Of a stretch of 64,000 bases of DNA, positions 12,677 to 22,235 are shown piece by piece. This DNA is from Siphonodentalium dalli (Eukaryota > Mollusca > Scaphopoda > Gadilida > Siphonodentaliidae), in NCBI GenBank assembly GCA_032622095.1, contig CP136061.1, positions 87,538,983-87,602,982 of the forward strand. The letters run 5' to 3'. How positions within the stretch are numbered: position 1 is the stretch's first letter; every line of letters begins with the position of its first letter. The translations under genes were made by a program, and so were the position numbers. Below the pieces are notes generated by a model, which saw only the letters and a program-made list of their open reading frames with translations, ran no database searches and was not told the origin of the DNA.

Positions 12677-13369
12677 CAGGGTCCGCGATGGACAAAAGTT
12701 TACCTTTGCCAAATTATTTTCCAAATGAAAATATGTTTTGCCAAATTCGTTTAGAATTTGCCAAATGCTATCCCTGATAGTACAATTTTCCGCAACATTG
12801 AGTCTTATTTTGTGGTTCATCATACAACAATAAACCAATTAAATTCTAGAAGGGTTGCTTCATCAGAAGGGCACATTCCAAGAGGCTCAGCCGAGGCCAT
12901 CTTACTATTGTTATTAATTTCTATATTCACCATACTGGGGATGGCAGGAAGACAGTCTTGCCAGACTATGCTATCCCCCACAATATACGACATAATTATC
13001 CATAATTTTCACCATTATTATGTAATAGATATGTGTATTGCAAATAAAATATCCTATCCTATCCTTAGATATGTAAACACCACCACCACACCAAATAATG
13101 GTGACCCTTCACCCATATATACTAATGCTATCAGATTAACTGCATCGTAATAAAGGTGCTAACTTTTTCTAAACCTTATAAAATACGACTATATAATTAT
13201 ATTGTGAGAGTTTCCTGAAATGAATGGTATTGATTGACCACTATTTTTCAACATTTTTGAGGAATTAAAATGTGACTTGCCAAAACTTTTGCCAAATGAA
13301 AATATTTTTTGCCAAATGTGAATTATTTTTGCCATTAGCAAATTTGGCAAGTGACAGCGCGAACCCTGG
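12677..13369. mobile_element. hAT-type MITE nested in Helitron A
   Basis: The ends are CAGGGTCCGCG... and ...CGCGAACCCTG, and both are followed inward by TTTGCCAAA-type subterminal repeats (several copies at 12698-12765 and 13270-13350). The flanking 8-mers are GATGCGGG (12669-12676) and GATGCGTG (13370-13377), identical at 7 of 8 positions. CAGGG ends with an 8-bp duplication are diagnostic of hAT. Helitron C shows the empty site as GGTGCATGTTAAAAT at the homologous place. No transposase is encoded. Confidence 0.85.
12850..13066 (+). repeat. retroelement 3' tail inside the hAT MITE
   Basis: The segment ends with TTGCAAATAAAAT and then three copies of ATCCT (13051-13065). A polyadenylation-like signal followed by short tandem repeats is a common 3' terminus of invertebrate non-LTR elements and their SINEs. 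The 5' limit is uncertain, and the parent family is not identified. Confidence 0.45.
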
Positions 13370-13989
13370 ATGCGTGTTAAAATTTTCTTAAGGGATGATG
13401 TTGGTGTCAGCAGCAGAAAATGGGAGGGACAGCCAAAATGATTTCACAACCTCGACAAATGGTGATCGAATTAAGTCACTTCAACAATTATATTTTCTCA
13501 AGTGTCATATGTATATGGGGACGGGAATCAGGACATTCATACAATGAGATAGCAAAATGTGAAAATGGCTGATGTATTATAACACAATTGAGTCTGTCTC
13601 ATTCAAGATATTTTCCACAAAAAGATACAATTTGTCAAGAGAGATGTATAGAGGCCTGTTCAAAAATAGTGGACACAGTCAGCCGTCAAATATAATTTCT
13701 TCGTGTCAGTAGCACATAACGCGCCAAAAACTGGCATCTGACAATGTAATGGTACATATATCGGATACAGAGGCATTTTGCATTTTTTAGAACAAATTCA
13801 TAGCCTAACATAAACAACTTAAAATCATGCTCAATATCGGGCTCATTTTTCTGATATATAGCAACATTTCTTTTAAACTCAGAATAACTAGAGGTGTGAC
13901 TGTCCCAATGGGACTAAGGATACCCCCCCCCCCCGTGTTTTGAAAATACTAAGATGTTTCACATGTCAGTAAACATTTAGTTAAAATAA

Positions 13990-14480
13990 TAAAATAACAG
14001 TTCCCATTGCAGGTGCACAACCCTAACCCTAATCTTAAACCTATTGACCGAAAAATGTAGGAATAAAACCTCGGACAAAATTATGCATGTTGCGAAAATG
14101 TTCTTAAGTCGAAAAAGGGGATTAACTCCACAAAAAAAAGTCGGACAGACATCATAATCGCAGGTGCACAGGTTCCCATGGTACTAAATATCAGTGCCAA
14201 GATTAAAAAACATGGACCTATAAATGTAGAAATAAAAGCTTGGACAAAATTATGCATGTTGCAAAAAGGGGGATAACTCCACCAAAAAATGTCGGAGAGA
14301 CGTCATAATCGCAGGTGCACAGGATCCCATGGTACTAAACATATGTACCAAGTTAAAAAATAATTGACCTAAAAATGTAGGAATAAAAGCTCGGACAAAA
14401 TTATACATGTTGCGAAAATTTTCTAAGTCGAAAAAGGGGGATAACTCCCCCAAAAAAAGTCTGACAGAAATCATAATCGA
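13990..14480. repeat. tandem repeat, ~151-bp unit, ~3 copies
   Basis: CAGGTGCACA starts at 14010, 14161 and 14312, giving a 151-bp period. Each unit contains AAAATGTAGGAATAAAA, GGACAAAATTATGCATGTTG, and a GGGGATAACTCC block followed by TCGGAGAGACGTCATAATCG or a variant. It separates two blocks of Helitron A sequence, so it is an insertion or an internal expansion. Confidence 0.8.
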
Positions 14481-14639
14481 ACTAATGTGCTTATGATATT
14501 CGTGTTTTGATCTCAATAAAAAAATATAAAAAAAAACTAACAAACGTCAATTCCAACAACATCGACTGTACGATTTAATGAAAGTGTCAATGACACTGTA
14601 GCTCAACTTGAGGAGGAGTTAATTTTTTGCTTAGCAAGA

Positions 14640-15215
14640 ACCATAAAAGAACCATAAAGAAGAAGCCACGCTGAAGATCCATATGAAGTTTGGTGATGCT
14701 CGGATGAGGGATGTGGTCTGTAGGGTGCGCCAAAGGATTCAATCATACAAAGAGTAATTTCCAAGATGGCCACTGGCGGCCATATTTTTCAACGAATTTA
14801 GGCCAAAATAGGAGGCTCCCATCTAGATGTCACCTCGGATATTCATATGAAGTTTGGTGATCATCAGATAATGGGTGTGGTCTGTACGTTGCGCCAAACG
14901 AATTAGTCGTGCAAATAGTAAAATCCTAGATGGTTGTCGGCGGCCATGTTTTTCAGATTTGATAGCTCCCATCTAGTTGTGATTCTAAACTTGCCTGTAA
15001 ATGTTCAAATCAATTATCCAATAAATGCGACTGCGGGGTGTGCCGATGGATTCAAATTTGAGATCCAAGACGGCTGCTGATGGCTGAGATGTGGCCTGCA
15101 GGGCGTGTCGATGGATACAAAGAATAAATTCGAAGATGGCCAATGGCGGCCATGTTTTTCAACAAATATGAAGTTTGATGATGATCGGGTGAGGGATGTG
15201 GCATGTAGGTTGTGC
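14640..15215. repeat. degenerate tandem repeat, ~165-bp unit (AAGATGGCC type)
   Basis: About 3.5 diverged units share CATATGAAGTTTGGTGAT (14680, 14844, about 15168), a GATGTGGTCTGTAGG block and CAAGATGGCCACTGGCGGCC (or close variants). A further pair of units lies at 61960-62165. No coding potential. Confidence 0.75.
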
Positions 15216-15334
15216 CAAAGGTGAGCCACTATACTTATAATCCATGTATAAGAATGGAGTTTTGTGATGCCATTTGGATATACAATTTATGAGAATACAT
15301 AAACACTTTGATCAAGAGCATTCTCTATTCCCAC

Positions 15335-15846
15335 TAGAACATGCCATGCATCTCTACTCAGACTACTCTGGTTAACGCCCGTATATATATAGAGGTCATA
15401 TTCCACCAGTACAAAACTTTAAAGTTTTGACAGGGAACCTTACAAATTCGAAAATATTACGCAGGAAATATATTTCTTAGCTGTTTTATGTTCCTTAATA
15501 ATGTACTTCACAGTAGGTAAATGTCCCAACTTAAATGTCCTGACTTATGTGAGCCGATATCGCAATAAACATCGAATTAATTACCCAGAATAAATTCCAT
15601 AATTGTTAGCGACTCGAAGCAAATTGCTCACAAATTCACTGAAATCTTAAAATTTTGAGTTAGGACCTTCATCCACAGTGAAGTACAGTATTATCGAACA
15701 GATAATAACTAAGAAATATATTTCCAGCGTTATTTTCTTGACTTTATAAAGTTCCCTGTCAAAACTTCAAAAAGTTCCCAGGTTTTGTACTGGAGGAATA
15801 TGATCTGTACCGCCTTAGTCATAGCAGAAATTCATGGCATGATCTA
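15335..15846. mobile_element. Mutator-like foldback MITE with 9-bp TSD
   Basis: The ends are TAGAACATGCCATGCATCTC and its inverted partner ...CATGGCATGATCTA, flanked by a perfect 9-bp direct repeat TATTCCCAC (15326-15334 and 15847-15855). Almost the whole 512 bp folds back: CATATTCC.CCAGTACAAAAC, TTTTGACAGGGAAC, AAATATATTTCTTAG and GTACTTCAC blocks occur in both arms. A 9-bp duplication fits Mutator-like elements. Helitrons B and C show the unoccupied site (TCTATTCCCAACATTTATGC). Fragments of the same family lie at 43095-43185 and 53993-54070. Confidence 0.82.
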
Positions 15847-15926
15847 TATTCCCACCAAATGTCCACAGCAAAGGGTTTCACGTCACTTTAACTTGCATGT
15901 GAAACGCCAGATAACCCTGCTAGTAA

Positions 15927-18184
15927 TCTACATATATAAAAGAGTAGGATATCTGTATATATCTATGTCTGTTCGCGATTTTTCTCCAGACCCCTGGACC
16001 GATGTCAACCAAGTTTGGTCTGGAGAATCGAGGTACCAGACCCGATAACGCCACTAGTTTTTTTTCTTCAAAATTTTTGATTAAAAAACGAATTTAATTT
16101 AGAAACAATAAATTCTATGAGCAGAGTTAAATCTAAAAAAACAACTTAATAATTTTAAGCCACTTGGCTGTTTGATCTCCAAATACGGGGTCGTCCCGCT
16201 TGGCAGACACCTATTGTTTTCGGTAGGTTAGGGTAGCGGTGTGAATAATCCTCTTAATGACTACTTAGGCCCTTCCTAGTTGGTTTGATTGGATTCGGTC
16301 AATAAAATACTTTACCTTTCTACCAGCATTATATGTTTAAGAAAGACCAAATACAATTTTGAAAGATAATGTTGCGGGTTAGAATTTCCTAAAGTGACGC
16401 CGTTTTTGTCAGGGGCAGAAAAGGGGAAGGGGCAGAATTGTTTTGTCGCCGATTGCCATATAATCATCCCCATGATATGAAGAATCTAATGGTTTGGTTT
16501 AAATATGTCAAAAGTGGCGTCGTTCGAGTCAGGGATGCACGGAAGGGGAGAGGGGCACCAACATTGATAAAACTAATTTTAGCGCCAATTCCCACCAAAT
16601 TGATATATATTCTTCTTCATGATACAAGGAATCTAAGTGTGCGATTTAAAGACGCCAAATTTGTGTCGTTTCGATGATAGATTGGGGGGGGGGGGGGGGT
16701 TGGGCACTAAATTTGATAAGAATGGGTTTAGTCGCTGATTGCCACCACACTTATACAAAATCATCCCCATGGTATGAGGAGTCTAATGGTGTGGCTTCAA
16801 TTTGTCAAAAGTGGCCTCATTCGAGACAGGGTTGCACTGAAAGGGAGAGGTCTCGAGCCGATTGCATATTGTAATGGGTCATGTATATATTATATTTACA
16901 TACTAAGTGTTGTCATCACTAAATCCAGCATTCTGATTGGTCGGCGCCCACGTGGCTAGTTGCAGTTATTTCTCGATGAATGCGCAACGGCTCATAACAC
17001 CAAGCTCATAACACCATCAATACGTCATTGGGTTTGGAAAGACGAACGCGTAATGTTTTGGGCGCATTTGGACTCGCGCAGGATTGACTTAATACATAAT
17101 CGGGTTTCAATATGAAGAGAAATTGTTCCTATTAACTTTTGCCAAGGGTGCTATTGGGTATTTTGGCCTGTTTTTGTCACGATACACTTTTCGATTTAAA
17201 TACATTTACAAAAGTGGCTTTTTCGCTAAATGTATATAAATATAAGGATTAACTGTCATGTGGACTATTTTTTATGGAGATGTAACCGTGAGGTAAGTGA
17301 TCGGGTTTTACACAAATTATGTCCACTTACCTCACGGTTACATCTCCACATGACATGTAATCCTTATATAACACAATTGAGTCTGTTGCATTCAATACAG
17401 TTTCCACAAAAAACTTACAATTTGTCAAGAGATATGGAAATGTATCGAAGGCCAGTTCAAAAATAGTGGTCACAATGTGCAGTCACATATATTTTCTTCT
17501 GATATAAAAGAAAACGCAGTCAGTAGAACATGACTGTTCAGGATCCCCCAATACTGACATCTGACAAGGTATATCTTCCCGATACAGCGGAATTTTTAGA
17601 ACAGATTCATCGACCAATATAAACAACTCAAAATCTCGCTCTGTGTCGGGCACATGTAGCTGATATACTATCGCAACAATATTTGTTTTCAACTGAGAAT
17701 ATTTAGCCAATATATAGCACCATGAACATAGGAGCACATGAACATTTCTTTAAAACATCTGTATCTTCATGGAGATATTATAGCCAGGTGTCCTCAAAAT
17801 CTGAATCTAACCCACCAGATTGATTGATACATCTCAATATGTAAAACCCAATTGTCGTCTTTTATTTTTGCAAACTAATGTGTTTATGATGTTCATGTTT
17901 CATGTTATAACTTCTGAAGTATACGCAATTGTAAATAAATAAATACTGCTTTATTGGTGGAACGGATTACTCACGATAAACAAAATGACAATCGACAAAG
18001 TGATCCACTACATATATTCCATGACTGTGTAATAATTATGTTTTGTGATGCTATTTGAATATGCAATTTATGAGAATACGTGTAACACCTTTAGCAAGAG
18101 TATTCTCTATTCCCAACATTTATGCACAGCATGCAGAGGGTTTCACATCACTTTAACCTGGGCAACGCCGGGTAACCCTGCTAG
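15927..18184 (+). mobile_element. Helitron B, complete non-autonomous copy
   Basis: The 5' end TCTACATATATAAAAGAGTA is preceded by A (15926), and the 3' end GCCGGGTAACCCTGCTAG is followed by T (18185). This is the A|TC...CTAG|T configuration of Helitron insertion. Inside are two diverged internal repeat units (CATCCCCATG.TATGA, near 16460 and 16763), a G-run at 16684-16700, a strong hairpin at 17242-17372, and a 3' 800 bp shared with Helitrons A and C. No Rep/helicase is encoded. It lies 3 bp downstream of the end of Helitron A in the same orientation. Confidence 0.82.
17242..17372. repeat. hairpin inside Helitron B
   Basis: The left arm contains GGAGATGTAACCGTGAGGTA and AAGGATTAACTGTCATGTGG. 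The right arm contains TACCTCACGGTTACATCTCC and CCACATGACATGTAATCCTT. The arms are about 50 bp with a 12-bp asymmetric insertion and a ~22-bp loop. Helitrons A and C lack it at the same place, so it was probably inserted or generated in copy B only. Confidence 0.8.
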
Positions 18185-19485
18185 TATACAATATGTACAA
18201 GTCTCCCGGTGACACATGGTATGAACATAACTAGTTGGACATGTTGCATAATATATGTAGGTATACATATTTGTCGCGGTACGATGTTCTTACAGTACGA
18301 AACACGCACGTCTGCATGGTAATTGTCGCCAAATTTCGTCGCTGTCTGGCTAATGTTTACACATTTTATGGTTGAATAAAACCATTTCACTTAATAATAG
18401 ACTGTAAGATTTCTCCAAATTACGTGGTACTGATTTAGACGATTAATTATAACGTTATACCGGTAAACTTACAGTTACCGTTCGCATCGTGTGGGGGGGG
18501 GGGGGGGGGGGGGTGGGGTGGCCTGTTATCAATCAAAATTTATACATCAGCTATATATTTAATTAATATGAATCGTACGTGACACGTAGTGGAGCAGCAA
18601 TACAGCATGCTGTCCCTCAAATTTGCCTTTTATCGGCGACATAATGCTAAGAATGATTTATGTAACATCATGCAGCGGTCACGACGGAGACAACATGACA
18701 ACTTGATAAGACGTGTCGTGGATTGTTCAATTTTGTCTGTATTCTGGCCTACAGATCCAAAATGACATCAGAAACCGTGTCATGACGTCTTAATTTTTCC
18801 TTTTCGTTAAGCTAACCAACGAAATTAGTCAAAATGAAATGAATAGGCCTAATTCACATGGGAATTCTTCGTAAGTTGTAATTTCATTTTCATCGCGATG
18901 CTCCATTCCCGATTCCGCGTTTTTTGGCAATCTCCACACTGTTGCTAACCGGGAGTCACGTGACAATTTCTCAAAAATCTATACCCGCGTTCTTGAAAAA
19001 TCACTGATGGATATAGAAATAATTATATGACGTCATTCACCTGCTTTAGGTATAATCACCCTTGGTGGTTGCTATTATTTAGGCATAGGCAAACCTTCAC
19101 ACCTCCAAAATACCAATTGTTTAAATTATAAGCTGGCAGGTTGTCCCCCAGCGAAATGGGTGGGTTGTCCCCCGGGGGGGGGGGAATTCTTTGTACATTC
19201 ACTTTTGCATTATTCGCTAGGAGAACTGTACATGTTGAATTAGATACTATACATATATAAAATAGAGAGTGTATGCTGAACACATGTTATGCTGTAGCAT
19301 GATCATGGATGGTGTAAATTTCATATAATACACTGATGTGATCAAATTCAGATCCAAGCTCCACTGAGGTGGGGGTGTAGCCCTATTCATAGGCAATCTG
19401 GTATTTATAAGTTAGCTCGAGACTTCACAAGTCATTATATTCAGCATACATCAATCATAATCACATACATCCTGCACAACACATT
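18185..19485. other. non-coding stretch with G-runs
   Basis: No gene recognised. A G-run of about 22 (with one T further on) lies near 18492-18520, and a C-run meets a G-run near 19169-19184. Such tracts are prone to sequencing and assembly length errors. Confidence 0.4.
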
Positions 19486-19489
19486 TTAA

Positions 19490-19881
19490 CCCTTTACCCA
19501 ACAAACCGGCCAAAACCGGCCAAATAAAGCTTCAACAGCCTAAAATATCTTCGGTCTGTCTCAATAGAACCATACAAATATGGATATCATTGGAACCGGC
19601 TCCTTGACCACATTGTGATAGTTACAGTTATGCCCTGTGCCAATGCATTCTCTTATATATGCAAGTCGACCATAGGTCGCCTCGCATATATAAGAGAATG
19701 CATTGGCTTAAAAAAAATCTTTTTTTAACACTTTTTACCATTTTTTCTTACATTCTTTAACAATTTTATAATTTTTAATGTGTTAAGCCAATGCATTCTC
19801 TTATATATGCGAGGCGACCTATGGTCGACTCGCATATATAAGAGAATGCATTGGCACAGGGCCCTTCTGTTGGGTAAAGGG
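19490..19881. mobile_element. piggyBac-type MITE flanked by TTAA
   Basis: The perfect 14-bp inverted termini CCCTTTACCCAACA are each bordered by TTAA (19486-19489 and 19882-19885), as for piggyBac. Inside, two ~67-bp palindromes (19640-19706 and 19788-19854) each pair CCAATGCATTCTCTTATATA with its complement. The two palindromes are also inverted copies of each other (about 79 bp, 19632-19710 against 19784-19862). A T/A-rich 75-bp spacer lies between them. The 392-bp element has no coding capacity. Confidence 0.85.
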
Positions 19882-19885
19882 TTAA

Positions 19886-20487
19886 TCATGGTCAATATGG
19901 AATTAAAGTAAACATAAGCAAACATTGAATAATTCATGATGATTGTCAAGTTCACGATATCATGCACACTACTATATACAATTTTATATCTGGGACTGAT
20001 ATCACCACGGTATCTTATATTTAGAATTTATAAACATAGCACTCCTCTTGCTGGTACGTGCACCCAAGAGTTATACTACGTGTGTTATGCAAGAGTTATA
20101 CTACAATAGTTGTATTATATGTATATGTACTACTGTAGTATATATAGATTTTCATGCTGCGAAATGCATGTACAGTTTAGATCTGTTCAATTCAATTTAT
20201 ATGTTAACAGATAGATCACTGACACAAGAATGTTACTTTGCGGACCGATACTTCTATTTTTACGTATCGTCGGAACTATATTTTGTCAACTATTATATTA
20301 TTATGACCACAAGTTTGCAATAATGGTAATTTTTCGATATTGATAAGAACAATATGAACTGAGCCAGACAAAGACAATTTTAATTCTAAAACATAAGAAC
20401 TAAGATCATGTCAGAAATCCTTACCAAATGTCCTTGTGGTAGTGATGTATCAGCGGAGCGATGGGAGATAACTCTGCCTGGAGTTTG
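19886..20487. other. non-coding stretch
   Basis: No element or gene recognised. Short open frames on both strands lack motifs. Confidence 0.35.
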
Positions 20488-20552
20488 CAACAACAGCAGC
20501 AGCAACAACAACAACAATAACAACAACAACAACAGCAACAGCAACAACAAAT
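20488..20552. repeat. CAA/CAG trinucleotide microsatellite
   Basis: About 21 imperfect CAA, CAG and CAT-like triplets. In one frame it predicts an Asn/Ser run and on the other strand a Leu run. The surrounding frame has no other protein-like feature, so I treat it as a microsatellite rather than a coding homopolymer. Confidence 0.85.
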
Positions 20553-20769
20553 TTTCTCCAAAAGACGCTTTATTTATCAGAATGGATAAATTACCAAACA
20601 ATAATGCTAACCACTGTCAACTCTGGTATAGGTATAAAATTTTCCAAAACGTGTTATATATCAACATTGTTCAACTCAATTTGGTATCGAGAGTGTATGT
20701 ATGGCGGTCGGCTCGTCGAATATTTGGTAGGCCGCCAAATATTCCATGCAGGATTTAAAAAATCGACAT

Positions 20770-20905
20770 CTGATAACTGTGAGGTTTTATGTGTGAGTTC
20801 CTCGACTCGAATCAAATATTTTTTAACACCGAAGCCAAAGGAATAGTAATTTAGGAGCGTTAATTCGGATTGTGTATCTCATGGGTACTCGAATTTAATA
20901 TTAAT
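20770..20905 (-). repeat. dispersed repeat family R1, copy 2
   Basis: Reverse complement of the blocks at 925-1025: CCTCGACTCGAATCAAATAT, then CGAAGCCAAAGGAATA, then GGAGCGTTAATTCGGATTG. The boundaries are approximate. Confidence 0.7.
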
Positions 20906-22136
20906 TGCAATGATTAGAATAATATAATTGAAACAGCAATGAAACGCCATTCATGTCGAATGATTGATACGCCAGGTAAATTATTTATCAGGATCGCGTG
21001 ATGACCCTGAGATAAGTGTTGAACACAAACGTGTCGATATGTCGAGGGATGGGTGTATCAGCCATCGATCATTGGTCCTGATAGAGCATACCACGGACGT
21101 GTTTACTTTGTGTGTGTTGGAAGTTTCGTGTAATTGCTTAATTTTTTTTCTGATTCAAATATTCAAACGATGGACGTTGAAAGGCCACATGGCACTTCTT
21201 TTCGGCGATATTATCAGGTATCGAGTACAGGTAAGTCAAACTGTATTATTGATCACGTTAAACCTGGTAATTTGTCACCTCTGTATTCCTTCCCGTGATC
21301 AGATACGTCGGGTGGGTTTTTTTTCCGCAACTCAATTTTTTTTTCATGCAAGTCTTTTGACTGTTTTTGCAATGAGTTTGGTTTAACATACCTTAGAATA
21401 AGAGAAAGACGGCATTATGTACCCCCTTTGCGAGCTTCGCGCACATTTTGGTCTTTTAAAAATGTTGACATGATGATTTTTTTTTTTTAATATTTAAACA
21501 AAATAATTATTCATTTTTTTTAGTTTGAACTTCTTGCTCAATTTAAAGGCACTTGGTGATTTGAAATTCAAAATTATGATCGATTTTGTTACGCCGCGGC
21601 CAGGTTACAGGGATCAATAAAGTACATGTGTATGTCGATAAATAGCTATACATTTACATAAGGTCTCTTTCTGTATTAATTATATAGATCGACATGGGAA
21701 CGTTTGGGCCCCGAACATGGAACGATAAAGAGCATTGCTTGTTAGTCTAGTCCTCACGTGGTAGAAATAAAGAGCGTTAGTTTCAATTATGTACGAAAAC
21801 TGAATACAGCTGGTAAATATCTCTGACATTGTCAAATACATGTATTGTTCAGAGCATGTCAGCTAGTATATCAATATGCCGTGCATTTATCAACATATCG
21901 TATAATAATAATATCATTTTCAATCTTTAGTAAAATTAACACCGTTATAACATTCGCATGGTTACCCTGAGTCGCCATTCCATTTTTTGGTTATAAATCT
22001 TTATTTGTAGTAAACATCGTATTCTAATTTCTCCAGGGTCCATGTACATGTACATAGATTATCGATGTCAATTAAAGCCATTTATGTGTGCAGATATACA
22101 ACTACGTGTTGTACAATCTCGTTACTAATTATATGC
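20906..22136. other. non-coding stretch
   Basis: A 140-codon frame at 20964-21386 is open, but the translation shows no recognisable domain and no splice or promoter context. A short block near 21425-21540 (CGAGCTTCGCGCACATTTTG) recurs near 45560-45660, so part of this is dispersed repeat. Confidence 0.4.
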
Positions 22137-22235
22137 ATGTATGGGGATTGACTATTTCGAGTAACAGGAACGGAACGAGGAACAGGAACGAGTTCCGAGT
22201 AACAGAATGACTATTTCGAGTAACAGGAACGAGGA

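Larger units (their letters stand above)
12490..15923 (+). mobile_element. Helitron A (non-autonomous, interrupted)
   Basis: It matches Helitrons B and C block by block: CTATATAACTTCACAGGGACC-like sequence near 12600, ACACAATTGAGTCTGTCTCA near 13580, CAATTTATGAGAATACAT near 15285, and the 3' end ATAACCCTGCTAG ending at 15923, followed by T. The 3' CTAG abutting a T is the Helitron signature. The 5' end is not recognisable. The element is broken by a hAT MITE, two tandem-repeat blocks and a Mutator-like MITE. It encodes no helicase and must have moved in trans. Confidence 0.75.

Noticed and set aside
14018-14032. Interstitial telomere repeat (CCCTAACCCTAA)
   Set aside because: Only two copies within a 151-bp tandem unit whose other copies lack it, so it is chance.
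18492-18520. G-runs as G-quadruplex regulatory sites
   Set aside because: Single homopolymer runs also occur at 12526, 16684 and 26841 and vary in length between repeat copies. They look like ordinary slippage tracts and possible sequencing error.
20408-20758. Asn/Ser-rich protein with homopolymer run
   Set aside because: The run comes from a CAA/CAG microsatellite. The rest of the frame has no domain or splice context.
20964-21386. 140-codon open frame as a gene
   Set aside because: No recognisable domain, mixed hydrophobic and random composition, no promoter or splice support.
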